Assembly (NCBI RefSeq): GCF_001476905.1
Contig: NZ_LDTE01000001.1
Location: 1-64,000 of the forward strand
Direction: 5' to 3'
DNA length: 64,000 nt
DNA from: Sphingomonas sanguinis
GTDB lineage: Bacteria; Pseudomonadota; Alphaproteobacteria; Sphingomonadales; Sphingomonadaceae
How positions within the stretch are numbered: position 1 is the first letter of the stretch; each line of letters starts with the position of its first letter. The position numbers were made by a program, and so were the translations under genes. Below the pieces are notes generated by a model. That model worked only from the letters and a program-made list of their open reading frames with translations. It was not told the DNA's origin and did no database searches. Below are positions 24,524-32,382 of the stretch, piece by piece.

Positions 24524-24689
24524 CGCTTCGGGATAGCGGGGCGGGGAAGGGGACGCTACCCCATGCGGTTTGCGGGCGGTCATGATCGGGAGTGGAAGCC
24601 GGTCGCCGTCAGTTGCGTCCGAACCTCCCCTGCCGATTTTCATCGACGGTCGCTATAAGCCTGCCCCAACTCCTGAATCGGGAACAGTC

Positions 24690-25034
24690 ATGACCACTAC
24701 CCTCTTCGGCATCCCCAATTGCGACACGATGAAGAAGGCCCGCATTTGGCTGGATCAGCACGGCGTCGCCTATCACTTTCACAACTACAAGACGGACGGC
24801 ATCGACGAGGTGACCCTCCGTCAATGGGTCGACCAGACCGGTTGGGAAGTGCTGCTGAACCGCGCGGGCACGACATTTCGCAAGCTGGACGAGGCGGATC
24901 GGCAGGATATCGATGCCGACAAGGCGATCCGGCTGATGCAGGCCCAGCCCTCGCTCATCAAGCGGCCGGTGCTCGACCGCGACGGCACGTTGACCGTCGG
25001 GTTCAAGCCGGAACGTTACGCTGAGATATTCTAA
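24690..25034 (+). CDS. YffB-type ArsC/Spx family protein
   Basis: A 114-residue thioredoxin-fold protein. It has the single N-terminal cysteine motif IPNCDTMKKARIWL and the LIKRPVL cis-Pro loop of the YffB/ArsC family, plus a VGFKPERY tail. Members are glutathione-dependent reductase-like proteins; true arsenate reduction has not been shown for YffB, and no ars genes are nearby. ATG 24690 begins MTTTLFGIPNC; only a weak purine-rich site lies upstream. Confidence 0.85.
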   Translation: MTTTLFGIPNCDTMKKARIWLDQHGVAYHFHNYKTDGIDEVTLRQWVDQTGWEVLLNRAGTTFRKLDEADRQDIDADKAIRLMQAQPSLIKRPVLDRDGTLTVGFKPERYAEIF

Positions 25035-25083
25035 GCGCATCCGGGGGGTGGAGCCCGGCGCGCGGCGGGGGTAAGGCGCTGTC

Positions 25084-25950
25084 ATGTCAACGACCTACAC
25101 GCTCGACACCGCGACCAGTCGCGCCAATCCCACGCCCGCCCCGATGAAGCGGCTGACCGTGCCCGCGATCCGTCGCGCCAAGGGCGAGACGCCGCTGGTC
25201 ATGCTGACCGCCTATACGGTGCGCTCGGCACAGCTGCTCGATCCGCATTGCGACATGCTGCTGGTCGGCGACAGCCTGGGGCAGGTGATCTACGGCCTGC
25301 CCTCAACCGTGCCGGTCACGCTTCAGATGATGGCGGCGCACGGCGCGGCGGTCGTGCGAGGTAGTTATCATGCGGTCGTCGTCATTGACCTGCCCTTTGG
25401 TAGCTATGAGGCGAGCCCCGAAAAGGCATTCGAGAATGCCGCCTGGCTCCTGAAGGAAACCGGCGCGGCGGCGGTCAAGCTGGAGGGCGGGGTTGCGATG
25501 GCTCCGACCGTCCGCTTCCTGGTCGAGCGCGGCATTCCTGTGATGGGCCATGTCGGCCTGACGCCGCAGGCGGTCAACGTGCTGGGCGGTTACGGTGCGC
25601 GCGGGCGGACGCAGGAGGAGGCTGCGAAGATCATCGCCGATGCGGTCGCGGTCGCCGAGGCGGGGGCCTTTTCGGTGGTGATCGAGGGTGTGGTCGAACC
25701 CATCGCCATTAAAATCACCAAGCAAATTGCCTGCCCGACGATCGGCATCGGCGCGTCGGCCGAATGCGACGGCCAGGTGCTGGTCGGCGAGGACATGCTA
25801 GGCCTGTTCGACCGGACCGCGCGCTTCGTCCGCCGATACGAGACGATGGGTGATCGGATCGGCGAGGCCGCACGCGCCTATGCCGAAGATGTGCGGGCCC
25901 GGCGCTTCCCAGGGCCGGAACAGATCTATGCGCCGCGCGATGCCGGATAA
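25084..25950 (+). CDS. panB: 3-methyl-2-oxobutanoate hydroxymethyltransferase
   Basis: First committed step of pantothenate/CoA synthesis: transfers hydroxymethyl from 5,10-methylene-tetrahydrofolate to 2-oxoisovalerate. 288 residues. Landmarks: [14 protein letters not shown], the metal-binding [35 protein letters not shown], the catalytic Glu in VVIEGVVE, and the [14 protein letters not shown] loop. It follows the ArsC-like gene by about 50 bases on the same strand; panC is not in the window. Confidence 0.95.
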   Translation: MSTTYTLDTATSRANPTPAPMKRLTVPAIRRAKGETPLVMLTAYTVRSAQLLDPHCDMLLVGDSLGQVIYGLPSTVPVTLQMMAAHGAAVVRGSYHAVVVIDLPFGSYEASPEKAFENAAWLLKETGAAAVKLEGGVAMAPTVRFLVERGIPVMGHVGLTPQAVNVLGGYGARGRTQEEAAKIIADAVAVAEAGAFSVVIEGVVEPIAIKITKQIACPTIGIGASAECDGQVLVGEDMLGLFDRTARFVRRYETMGDRIGEAARAYAEDVRARRFPGPEQIYAPRDAG

Positions 25951-26033
25951 ATCAAGGCCGCTTCCCACCGGGCTCGCTCCTCGCTAAAGGTCGCGGCTTC
26001 TTGTTGCCTTGATCCAGAATAGCGGAGCCCGTC

Positions 26034-26735
26034 TTGGCCCTAACGCCCCAATCCAGCCAGGCCTTCATGAGCGAGGTCGACGACGAACTGCGTCGCGAAA
26101 GGCTGACCTCTTTCTGGACCCGCTGGGGCTTGATCATCGCGGGCGTCATCGTCGTCGCGCTGGCGGCATTCGGCGGCTATCTCTACTGGCAGCACCGCCA
26201 GACCCAGGCGGCGGGCGCGGACGGCGAGCAGTTGCAGGCCGCCTATGACGCGCTGGGCCAGAACGATCCCAAGGCGGCCAGCGACAAGCTGAAGGCGCTG
26301 GCGGGTTCGGACGTCGATGCCTATCGTGCGCTCGCGCAGTTCACCCAGGCCGATATCCTTCTGCAGAAGAACGATCTGAAGGGCGCGGCGGCCCGTTTCG
26401 CGGCGGTCGCCAACGATGCGTCGCTGGCCCAGCCCTTCCGCGATCTGGCGCTGATCCGTCAGACCATGGCCGAATATGACACGATGAAGCCCGAAGCCGT
26501 GATTGCCCGACTGGGTGGCATGGCGGTGCCCGGCAATGCCTGGTTCGGCAGCGCGGGCGAGATGGTCGCCGTGGCCTATCTGCGCCTCAACAAGCGCGAC
26601 CAGGCGGGCCGTCTGTTCGGCCAGATTGCCAGCGACAAGGATGTGCCCGATACCCTGCGGCAACGTGCGGTTCAGATGGCCGGTGTATTGGGGGTCGACG
26701 CGGTCGGCCAGAGCGAGGACACCAAGACCCAATGA
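26034..26735 (+). CDS. membrane-anchored TPR protein, YfgM-like
   Basis: 233 residues: a short cytoplasmic N-terminus (MSEVDDELRRERLTSFWTRWG), one transmembrane helix (about residues 31-51, GLIIAGVIVVALAAFGGYLYW), then a periplasmic domain of tetratricopeptide-like helices. This is the TPR_21/YfgM layout, a SecYEG-associated periplasmic chaperone partner. The TTG at 26034 has GGAG 7 bases upstream and is preferred; ATG 26067 is possible. Its stop overlaps the bamB ATG (ATGA), and the yfgM-bamB-der order matches that of E. coli, supporting an envelope-biogenesis role. Confidence 0.85.
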   Translation: MALTPQSSQAFMSEVDDELRRERLTSFWTRWGLIIAGVIVVALAAFGGYLYWQHRQTQAAGADGEQLQAAYDALGQNDPKAASDKLKALAGSDVDAYRALAQFTQADILLQKNDLKGAAARFAAVANDASLAQPFRDLALIRQTMAEYDTMKPEAVIARLGGMAVPGNAWFGSAGEMVAVAYLRLNKRDQAGRLFGQIASDKDVPDTLRQRAVQMAGVLGVDAVGQSEDTKTQ

Positions 26736-28054
26736 CGAAGAATTTCCGCACCTCCGCGGCGCTGGCCGCGCTGATGGCGCTGGGCGCCTGCGGGGTGTTC
26801 AAGTCCGCGCCGAAGAAGACGCCGACCGTGGGCAACCGCGTGCCGATCCTCGTCTCGGAAACCGGGGTCGAGGCCGACAAGACGATTGCGGACGTGCAGG
26901 TCACGCTGCCAGCGCCCGAAACCAATCCCGATTGGGCACAGCCGGGCGGCAACGCCTCCAAGTCCATGGGCCAGCTGGCGCTGGCGGAACAGCCCCGCCG
27001 GGTCTGGGAAGCGACGATCAACGGCGGTTCGGCGCGCGATCCGCTGGGCGCGCCGCCGGTCGTGGCCGACGGCAAGATGTTCGTCGTCGATGCCGGCGGC
27101 GACCTGGTCGCCCTGAACGCCGATACGGGCGCGAAGCTCTGGACCACATCGATCACCGAGGGCGACGAGAACCGGCTCGCCCGCTTTGGCGGCGGCGCCA
27201 GCTATGACAGCGGCACGGTCTTCGCCACCGACGGCCTGGGCGATGTGATTGCGGCCAACGCGGCGGACGGCAAGGTGCTGTGGCGCGCCAAGCCCAGCGG
27301 TCCGCTGCGCGGATCGCCGACGATCGCCAACGGCAATGTCTATGTCCTGACCCAGGACAATCAGCTGTACGCGATCAACCAGACGGACGGTAAGATCGTC
27401 TGGGCTGGCCAGGGCACGCTGGAGACGCAGGGCGTGTTCGGCGTCGCGGCCCCTGCCGCCAGCCAGGGCACCGTCGTTGCCGGTTTCTCGAGCGGTGAGC
27501 TGAACGCCTATCGGTACGAGAATGGCCGCATGTTGTGGCAGGACGCGCTGTCGCGGACCAGCATCTCGACCTCGGTGTCGACGCTGTCGGACATCGATGC
27601 CGCGCCGGTGATCGACCAGGGCCGCGTCTATGCGCTGGGCCAGGGCGGTCGCATGATCGCGCTGGAACTGTCGACCGGCCAGCGGCTGTGGGAACAGAAT
27701 TTCGCCGGCATCTCGACCCCGTGGATCGCGGGCGAGTGGATCTTCCTGGTGACCGATGACGCGCGCCTCGTGGCGCTCGCCCGGTCGAGCGGCAAGGCCC
27801 GCTGGATCGCGCAGCTGCAGCGTTTCCATAACGAGAAGAAGAAGAGCGGCGCGATCACCTGGTTCGGTCCGGTGTTGGCAGGCAATCGCCTGATCCTCAC
27901 CAATTCGGAGGGGCAGATCGTCTATGCCAATCCGAGTGACGGGTTGGTGCAGGCAACCGTCGACGGCAAGACGCCCTTCGCGCTGCCGCCGATCGTGGCC
28001 AACGGGACGCTCTACGTCCTCGACCAAAAGGGGCGGATTTCCGCCTATAAGTAA
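26732..28054 (+). CDS. bamB: outer membrane protein assembly factor BamB
   Basis: Lipoprotein of the BAM complex that aids insertion of beta-barrel outer-membrane proteins. 440 residues. The signal peptide ends in a lipobox MALGAC (Cys near residue 20), followed by an eight-bladed PQQ-like beta-propeller recognisable by repeated units such as VYVLTQDNQLYAINQTDGKIVW and VYALGQGGRMIALE. It is coupled to the TPR gene by a 4-base overlap and followed by a hairpin and der. Confidence 0.93.
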   Translation: MTKNFRTSAALAALMALGACGVFKSAPKKTPTVGNRVPILVSETGVEADKTIADVQVTLPAPETNPDWAQPGGNASKSMGQLALAEQPRRVWEATINGGSARDPLGAPPVVADGKMFVVDAGGDLVALNADTGAKLWTTSITEGDENRLARFGGGASYDSGTVFATDGLGDVIAANAADGKVLWRAKPSGPLRGSPTIANGNVYVLTQDNQLYAINQTDGKIVWAGQGTLETQGVFGVAAPAASQGTVVAGFSSGELNAYRYENGRMLWQDALSRTSISTSVSTLSDIDAAPVIDQGRVYALGQGGRMIALELSTGQRLWEQNFAGISTPWIAGEWIFLVTDDARLVALARSSGKARWIAQLQRFHNEKKKSGAITWFGPVLAGNRLILTNSEGQIVYANPSDGLVQATVDGKTPFALPPIVANGTLYVLDQKGRISAYK

Positions 28055-28064
28055 CGATCTTTCT

Positions 28065-28092
28065 GGCCCGTGGGACCTATGTTCCACGGGCC
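28065..28092. terminator. hairpin after bamB
   Basis: A 9-bp G/C-rich stem GGCCCGTGG / CCACGGGCC with a 10-base loop lies 10 bases after the bamB stop. No long U-run follows (GGAACATTTG), so it may only partly terminate before der. Confidence 0.5.
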
Positions 28093-28150
28093 GGAACATT
28101 TGTACCGCTATACCCGTGACGAAAGGCTCGCCTTTCGCTAACGGAACGCG

Positions 28151-29521
28151 ATGGCAAATCTTCCTATCGTCGCGATCGTCGGCCGTCCCAATGTCGGCAA
28201 GTCGACGCTGTTCAACCGTCTGGTCGGAAAGAAGCTGGCGCTGGTCGATGACCGGCCCGGCGTGACGCGCGACCGGCGCGAAGGCGACGGGCACCTGCTC
28301 GGCCTGGATTTCCGGGTCATCGACACGGCGGGTTATGAAGACGAAGACCCCGACACGCTTCCCGGCCGGATGCGTCGCCAGACCGAGGCCGCGGTGGCAG
28401 AGGCCGACGTTGCGCTGTTCCTGGTCGACGCCCGCGCCGGAATCATGCCGCTGGACGAGGAAATCGCCCGCTGGCTCCGTGCCTCCGACACGCCGATCGT
28501 GCTCGCCGCCAATAAGGCGGAGGGGCGTGCGGCCGAACAGGGCATTTTGGAAGCGCTGGCGCTGGGCTTTGGCGATCCCGTCCAGCTGTCGGCCGAACAT
28601 GGCGAAGGCGTGGGCGATCTGTTCGAGGCGCTGCTCCCCTATATCGATCGCGAGGTCGAGGAAGAGGAGGAGGTCGATCTCGAAAACCCCTTCGCGCCGC
28701 TAAAGCTCGCCATTGTCGGGCGCCCCAATGCCGGCAAGTCGACGCTGATCAATCGCTTCCTGGGCCAGGATCGCCTGATCACCGGACCTGAGGCGGGCAT
28801 CACCCGCGATTCGATCGCGATCGACTGGGAATGGCACGACCGGGATGGCGAGGTGCGGCATGTCCGCCTGATCGACACCGCCGGGATGCGCAAGAAGGCC
28901 AAGGTGCAGGACAAGCTGGAAAAGCTGTCGGTCGCCGACGCCCTGCGCGCAGTCGATTTTGCCGAGGTCGTGGTGCTGCTTCTCGATGCCACGCTGGGCC
29001 TGGAGTCGCAGGACCTGCGGATCGCCGACCGTGTGCTGGAAGAGGGGCGGGCGCTGCTGATCGCCCTGAACAAATGGGATGTGGCGGAAAATCCGTCCTC
29101 GCTTTTCAACGGTGTCAAGAAGGCTCTGGAGGACGGGCTCAGCCAGGTGAAGGGCGTGCCGCTGCTGGCGGTGTCGGGTGCGACCGGCAAGGGGCTGGAT
29201 ACGCTGATCGAGGTCGCGTTCGAGACACGCGCGGCCTGGTCGAAGCGCGTGCCGACGGGCGAACTCAACCGCTGGTTCGAGCGTGCCGTCGATGCGAACC
29301 CGCCACCCGCACCGGGCGGCAAGCGGATCAAGCTGCGCTACGTCACCCAGGTGAAGTCGCGTCCGCCGAGCTTCGTGATCTTCGGAACGCGGGTGGATCA
29401 GCTGCCCGCCAGCTATGAGCGCTATCTGGTGAACTCGATGCGGCGGGAATTGGGCTTCGGCGCGGTGCCGGTGCGCCTGACGCTGCGCGCGCCGAAAAAT
29501 CCGTTCGGCAATAAGGATTAA
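28151..29521 (+). CDS. der: ribosome biogenesis GTPase Der (EngA)
   Basis: Double-GTPase needed for 50S subunit maturation. 456 residues. The first G domain has GRPNVGKST (residues 9-17), the DTAGYE switch and the guanine-specific NKAE; the second has GRPNAGKST (about residues 193-201), DTAGMRKKAK and NKWD. A C-terminal KH-like domain follows (PGGKRIKLRYVTQ, PPSFVIFGT, RYLVNSMRRELGF). Complete and intact. Confidence 0.97.
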   Translation: MANLPIVAIVGRPNVGKSTLFNRLVGKKLALVDDRPGVTRDRREGDGHLLGLDFRVIDTAGYEDEDPDTLPGRMRRQTEAAVAEADVALFLVDARAGIMPLDEEIARWLRASDTPIVLAANKAEGRAAEQGILEALALGFGDPVQLSAEHGEGVGDLFEALLPYIDREVEEEEEVDLENPFAPLKLAIVGRPNAGKSTLINRFLGQDRLITGPEAGITRDSIAIDWEWHDRDGEVRHVRLIDTAGMRKKAKVQDKLEKLSVADALRAVDFAEVVVLLLDATLGLESQDLRIADRVLEEGRALLIALNKWDVAENPSSLFNGVKKALEDGLSQVKGVPLLAVSGATGKGLDTLIEVAFETRAAWSKRVPTGELNRWFERAVDANPPPAPGGKRIKLRYVTQVKSRPPSFVIFGTRVDQLPASYERYLVNSMRRELGFGAVPVRLTLRAPKNPFGNKD

Positions 29522-29565
29522 GGGCAGGGGCTTAGGCCCCGATCCTTGAGCCGGGAAAGGGCTAA

Positions 29566-29589
29566 GGGCGGGCTCGCTGGAACCCGCCC
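29566..29589. terminator. hairpin between convergent der and bfr
   Basis: A 7-bp stem GGGCGGG / CCCGCCC with a 10-base loop lies 8 bases beyond the bfr stop and about 45 bases after der, following a shorter GGGGC-TTAG-GCCCC hairpin (near 29527-29540). It is probably a shared terminator for the two convergent genes. Confidence 0.5.
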
Positions 29590-29597
29590 CACCACCT

Positions 29598-30119
29598 TCA
29601 TCCCTGAAGATGCGGCGCTGCGCCCGACTTGGGCGTGTCGTTTTCCGCCATGGCGTTCAGCTGGACATAGTTCTGGATGCCCATGCGTTCGATCATCTCG
29701 AACTGGCGCTCCAGCGTGTCGACATGCTCTTCCTCGCTCGCCAGGATACGCTGGAACAGGTCGCGGCTGACGTAATCACGGACCTGCTCGCAATAGGCGA
29801 TGGCTTCCTTGAGCTGGGCCACGGCCTCGATCTCGATCGCCAGGTCGCCCTTCAGGACTTCCTCGACGGTCTCGCCGATGCGCAGGCGGCCGAGCAGCTG
29901 GAAATTGGGCAGGCCGTCCAGATAGAGGATGCGTTCGGCCAGCCAGTCGGCATGGCGCATCTCGTCGATCGATTCGTGATATTCAAACTGGGCGAGCTTG
30001 TAGACGCCCCAGTGATCGAGCAGGCGATAGTGCAGGAAATACTGATTGATAGCGGTCAATTCGTTCTTGAGCGCTTCGTTCAGAAACTCGATGACCTTGG
30101 GGTCGCCCTTCACCTTCAT
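29598..30119 (-). CDS. bfr: bacterioferritin
   Basis: Heme-binding iron-storage protein forming 24-mers in the cytosol. 173 residues. The diiron ferroxidase ligands are visible: Glu20 (ALKNEL), Glu53 and His56 (IDEMRHAD), plus the later EIEAV and SEEEHVDTLE motifs. Met54, in the position of the heme-ligand Met52 of E. coli, marks it as a true Bfr. ATG 30119 has GAGGA upstream; the longer reading from 30146 is rejected. No bacterioferritin-associated ferredoxin lies nearby. Confidence 0.95.
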   Translation of the reverse strand: MKVKGDPKVIEFLNEALKNELTAINQYFLHYRLLDHWGVYKLAQFEYHESIDEMRHADWLAERILYLDGLPNFQLLGRLRIGETVEEVLKGDLAIEIEAVAQLKEAIAYCEQVRDYVSRDLFQRILASEEEHVDTLERQFEMIERMGIQNYVQLNAMAENDTPKSGAAPHLQG

Positions 30120-30204
30120 ATGCTCGTCCTCAATGATTTGGCGCACCCTAGAAAGTCGGGGCCCCGGACGGCAACAGGTTTTTACAGGTAAATTCGTGCA
30201 GTGT

Positions 30205-30280
30205 TGGTGGGCCCGGCAGGACTCGAACCCGCAACCTAGCCGTTATGAGCGGCCAGCTCTAACCGTTGAGCTACAGGCCC
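30205..30280 (-). tRNA. tRNA with CAU anticodon, probably tRNA-Ile2 (lysidine-modified)
   Basis: 76 nt including an encoded CCA end (complement of 30205-30207). The acceptor stem is GGGCCTG / CGGGCCC; the anticodon loop CTCATAA has CAT at 30245-30247 with stem GGCCG / CGGCT; the T-arm GCGGG TTCGAGT CCTGC is canonical. The short D-loop (AACGGTTA) and C4-G69/C5-G68 pairs match tRNA-Ile2 (E. coli ileX type), whose C34 is converted to lysidine by TilS to read AUA, better than elongator tRNA-Met. The fold is certain; the Ile2 versus Met call is likely but not proven. Confidence 0.92.
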
Positions 30281-30337
30281 CACCGAAGATGTCCGTAGCG
30301 TGACGTCGGACAAGTTCGCAAGCGTGAAACGTCAAAG

Positions 30338-30373
30338 AAAAAGGGCACCTCCGCAATGGAAGGCGCCCTTTTT
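30338..30373. terminator. strong bidirectional rho-independent terminator
   Basis: AAAAAGGGC and GCCCTTTTT flank an inner CCT/AGG stem with one mismatch, giving a stable hairpin with A/U tracts on both sides. It lies between the lipoprotein gene (30418) and the tRNA, ending the former's transcript. Confidence 0.85.
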
Positions 30374-30390
30374 CCGACAAACAGTCGGCG

Positions 30391-30412
30391 CTTCGGACCC
30401 GAAGGTCCGAGG
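30391..30412 (-). other. UUCG-tetraloop hairpin just after the lipoprotein stop
   Basis: Read on the minus strand, CCTCGGACC-TTCG-GGTCCGAAG starts 5 bases beyond the stop codon. The C(UUCG)G tetraloop on a 7-bp stem is exceptionally stable. With the terminator 18 bases further on, it may protect the 3' end of a highly expressed mRNA. Confidence 0.6.
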
Positions 30413-30417
30413 CGGCA

Positions 30418-30684
30418 TTACTGCATGTTGTCAGCCTTGGCGTCGGCAGCGTCACGGACGTTGTCGGCAGCGGCGTTCATGTTGTCAGCAGCGTTCTCGA
30501 GCGAGGCAGCAGCAGCACCGTTCGAGGTGTTGTCGGCAACCGCTTCGAGGTTGTCGGCCTGCATTTCCATGTTGTCAGCCAGCATGTCCGCGTTGTTCTC
30601 AACAGCGGCAGCTTCAGGCGACTTGTTGCAGGCGGCCACGGACATCAGGCCGGCGGCAGCGAGAACGAAAGCGATCTTCTTCAT
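30418..30684 (-). CDS. small lipoprotein with Ala/Asp/Asn repeats
   Basis: 88 residues: signal MKKIAFVLAAAGLMSVAAC with lipobox Cys19, then an acidic helical tail built from repeated A-D-N units (NNADMLADNMEMQADN, ENAADNMNAAADN, ADNMQ). The spacing suggests a coiled coil with Asn/Asp at regular faces, somewhat like Lpp-type lipoproteins but without a C-terminal Lys. ATG 30684 has GGGAG about 8 bases upstream. Two hairpins follow the gene, consistent with an abundant, stable mRNA. Function unknown; an envelope spacer is a guess. Confidence 0.75.
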   Translation of the reverse strand: MKKIAFVLAAAGLMSVAACNKSPEAAAVENNADMLADNMEMQADNLEAVADNTSNGAAAASLENAADNMNAAADNVRDAADAKADNMQ

Positions 30685-30877
30685 TCGAATGCTCCCAAGC
30701 ATAAGCAATCATCGCGGCCGACCCGAATGCCGTCGCGAAGCGGCTCAAATAACGCGCGGTTCATCGCGGTCAATCCGCAAAATTCACTTCCTGGCAAGGT
30801 TCGCGACGAACCGATGGCGGCTATCCGGCTTTTTCAAGGCGTTGGCGTTACCAAAAGGTTACCAATGCCCTTACGAT

Positions 30878-32275
30878 TTAGCGCGGTTTCACGGCATCGA
30901 TCGCTTCCGGCGCATTGGCGACGACCGCCAGCATCGCGGTCCAGGCCGCGACATTCTGGCGCAGGGCGGCCGGATCGATCCGGTCGATCACGTCGTCGGG
31001 CGTGTGATGGGTATCGAAATAATCCCAGCCCGACTGGTTCAGGTCGATCGCCGCCGTCCCCAGCTTCAGCGTCGGACCGATGTCGGTGCCGTCACCGCCC
31101 AAGCCGCTGCCCCGCGTGATGCCCAGCGGCGCGAGGGCGGTCTGCAACCGATCGGCGACGGGCTTGGCCGCGGGGGGCAGGTTCACCTCGAACCGCCAGA
31201 CCCGATCGGCGCCGAAATCGCTTTCCGAGGCGGTGGCATGGCGTTCGCCCGCATGGGCCTTAGCATAGGCCGCGCCGCCCAAGCCGCCGACTTCCTCTGC
31301 GCCGAACCAGACGACGCGGATGGTGCGGCGCGGTTGGCCAGCGTCCATGATTCGCTTGGCGGCAGCCGCGGTGATCGCGATGCCGCTGGCGTCGTCGATC
31401 GCGCCCGTGCCGAGGTCCCAGCTGTCCAGATGACCGCCGACCAGCACAATGCCCGCCGACGGATCGCTGCCAGGCACCTCGGCGATGACGTTGCCTGATT
31501 CGCGCATGCCGACCTGGCGCGGCGTCAGGACCAGCTTCATGCGGATGGGCGCACCGCGAGCCGCGATTCGCTCCAACTGTTCGGCGTCGGGGACCGACAG
31601 GGCGGCAGCGGGGATCGGCTTCACCCCGGCGGGGAAGTCGGTGGTGCCGGTATGCGGAAAGCGATGATGGTCGGTGCCGATCGAACGGATGATGATCGCT
31701 GCCGCGCCGCGCTGCGACGCCAATGCCGGTCCGACGAAGCGCGCGGTGCCATAGGCGCCATAGCCCGACCCATCCTGCGTACGAGGCATGGCGTTACCGA
31801 TATAGACGATCCGGCCCTTGATCGCGTTGTCCGGCGCAGCTTGGAACGCGGCCATATTGGCGAAGACCACGACCTCGCCGGTCAGGCCGGTGGCTGGCGT
31901 TGCTCCCGAATTACCGAGCGCGGCCAGCGTCAGTTTCTGCGGGAAGGGGGCGATGATCTCGGCCGTTTCCGCGCCGCGTTCCCAGACGGGCATCCGATAG
32001 GGCTCGACCCGCACATTCTTGAAGCCCAGCGCGGTCAGTTTGGCGACCGCCCAGGTGCGTGCGCGCGCCTCGGCCTCGGTTCCGGCCAGCCGCTGCCCGA
32101 CTTCGGTCGTCAGCCCCTCGATAATGTCCCAGGCGGTATCGTCCTTCAGCGCGGCATCGCGCAGTTGCGTCACCTGCGGATCGACAGTCGCGGGCATGGG
32201 CGGCGCGGTGCGCTGGGCCAGAACGGGAGAGGTGAGGGCGGAGGCGGTCAGGGCCGCGAGGATCAAGCGCTTCAT
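30878..32275 (-). CDS. exported M28 family zinc aminopeptidase-like protein
   Basis: 465 residues. A signal peptide (RLILAALTASALTSPVLAQ) precedes a PA-domain insert (about residues 120-230) and the M28 catalytic core with the co-catalytic zinc ligands: His and Asp in GGHLDSWDLGTGAIDDASG (split by the second Asp), the Glu pair in FGAEEVGG, the Asp in SESDFGAD, and the His in DTHHTPDD. Expected to act in the periplasm or outside as an aminopeptidase/carboxypeptidase. The start at 32275 is chosen for the signal peptide; there is no convincing ribosome-binding site. Divergent from ettA. Confidence 0.9.
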   Translation of the reverse strand: MKRLILAALTASALTSPVLAQRTAPPMPATVDPQVTQLRDAALKDDTAWDIIEGLTTEVGQRLAGTEAEARARTWAVAKLTALGFKNVRVEPYRMPVWERGAETAEIIAPFPQKLTLAALGNSGATPATGLTGEVVVFANMAAFQAAPDNAIKGRIVYIGNAMPRTQDGSGYGAYGTARFVGPALASQRGAAAIIIRSIGTDHHRFPHTGTTDFPAGVKPIPAAALSVPDAEQLERIAARGAPIRMKLVLTPRQVGMRESGNVIAEVPGSDPSAGIVLVGGHLDSWDLGTGAIDDASGIAITAAAAKRIMDAGQPRRTIRVVWFGAEEVGGLGGAAYAKAHAGERHATASESDFGADRVWRFEVNLPPAAKPVADRLQTALAPLGITRGSGLGGDGTDIGPTLKLGTAAIDLNQSGWDYFDTHHTPDDVIDRIDPAALRQNVAAWTAMLAVVANAPEAIDAVKPR

Positions 32276-32382
32276 GCGTCGGAGTGTTGCGCAGGTCGTC
32301 CCGTTTGCCAACGGGTCGCGCACCCACTACATGGGCGGGAAATTTCCACAGTCGCAAGAAAAGCACGGAGCCCCGCGCCGCC

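Noticed and set aside
22610..24658. 682-codon open frame on the plus strand
   Set aside because: Opposite nadE, which has complete catalytic motifs in both domains.
24690..25034. Arsenate reductase of an arsenic-resistance system
   Set aside because: The sequence is of the YffB subgroup and no arsR, arsB or arsH gene is nearby.
30205..30280. Elongator tRNA-Met
   Set aside because: Same anticodon, but the short D-loop and acceptor-stem pairs fit tRNA-Ile2 better; kept only as the less likely alternative.
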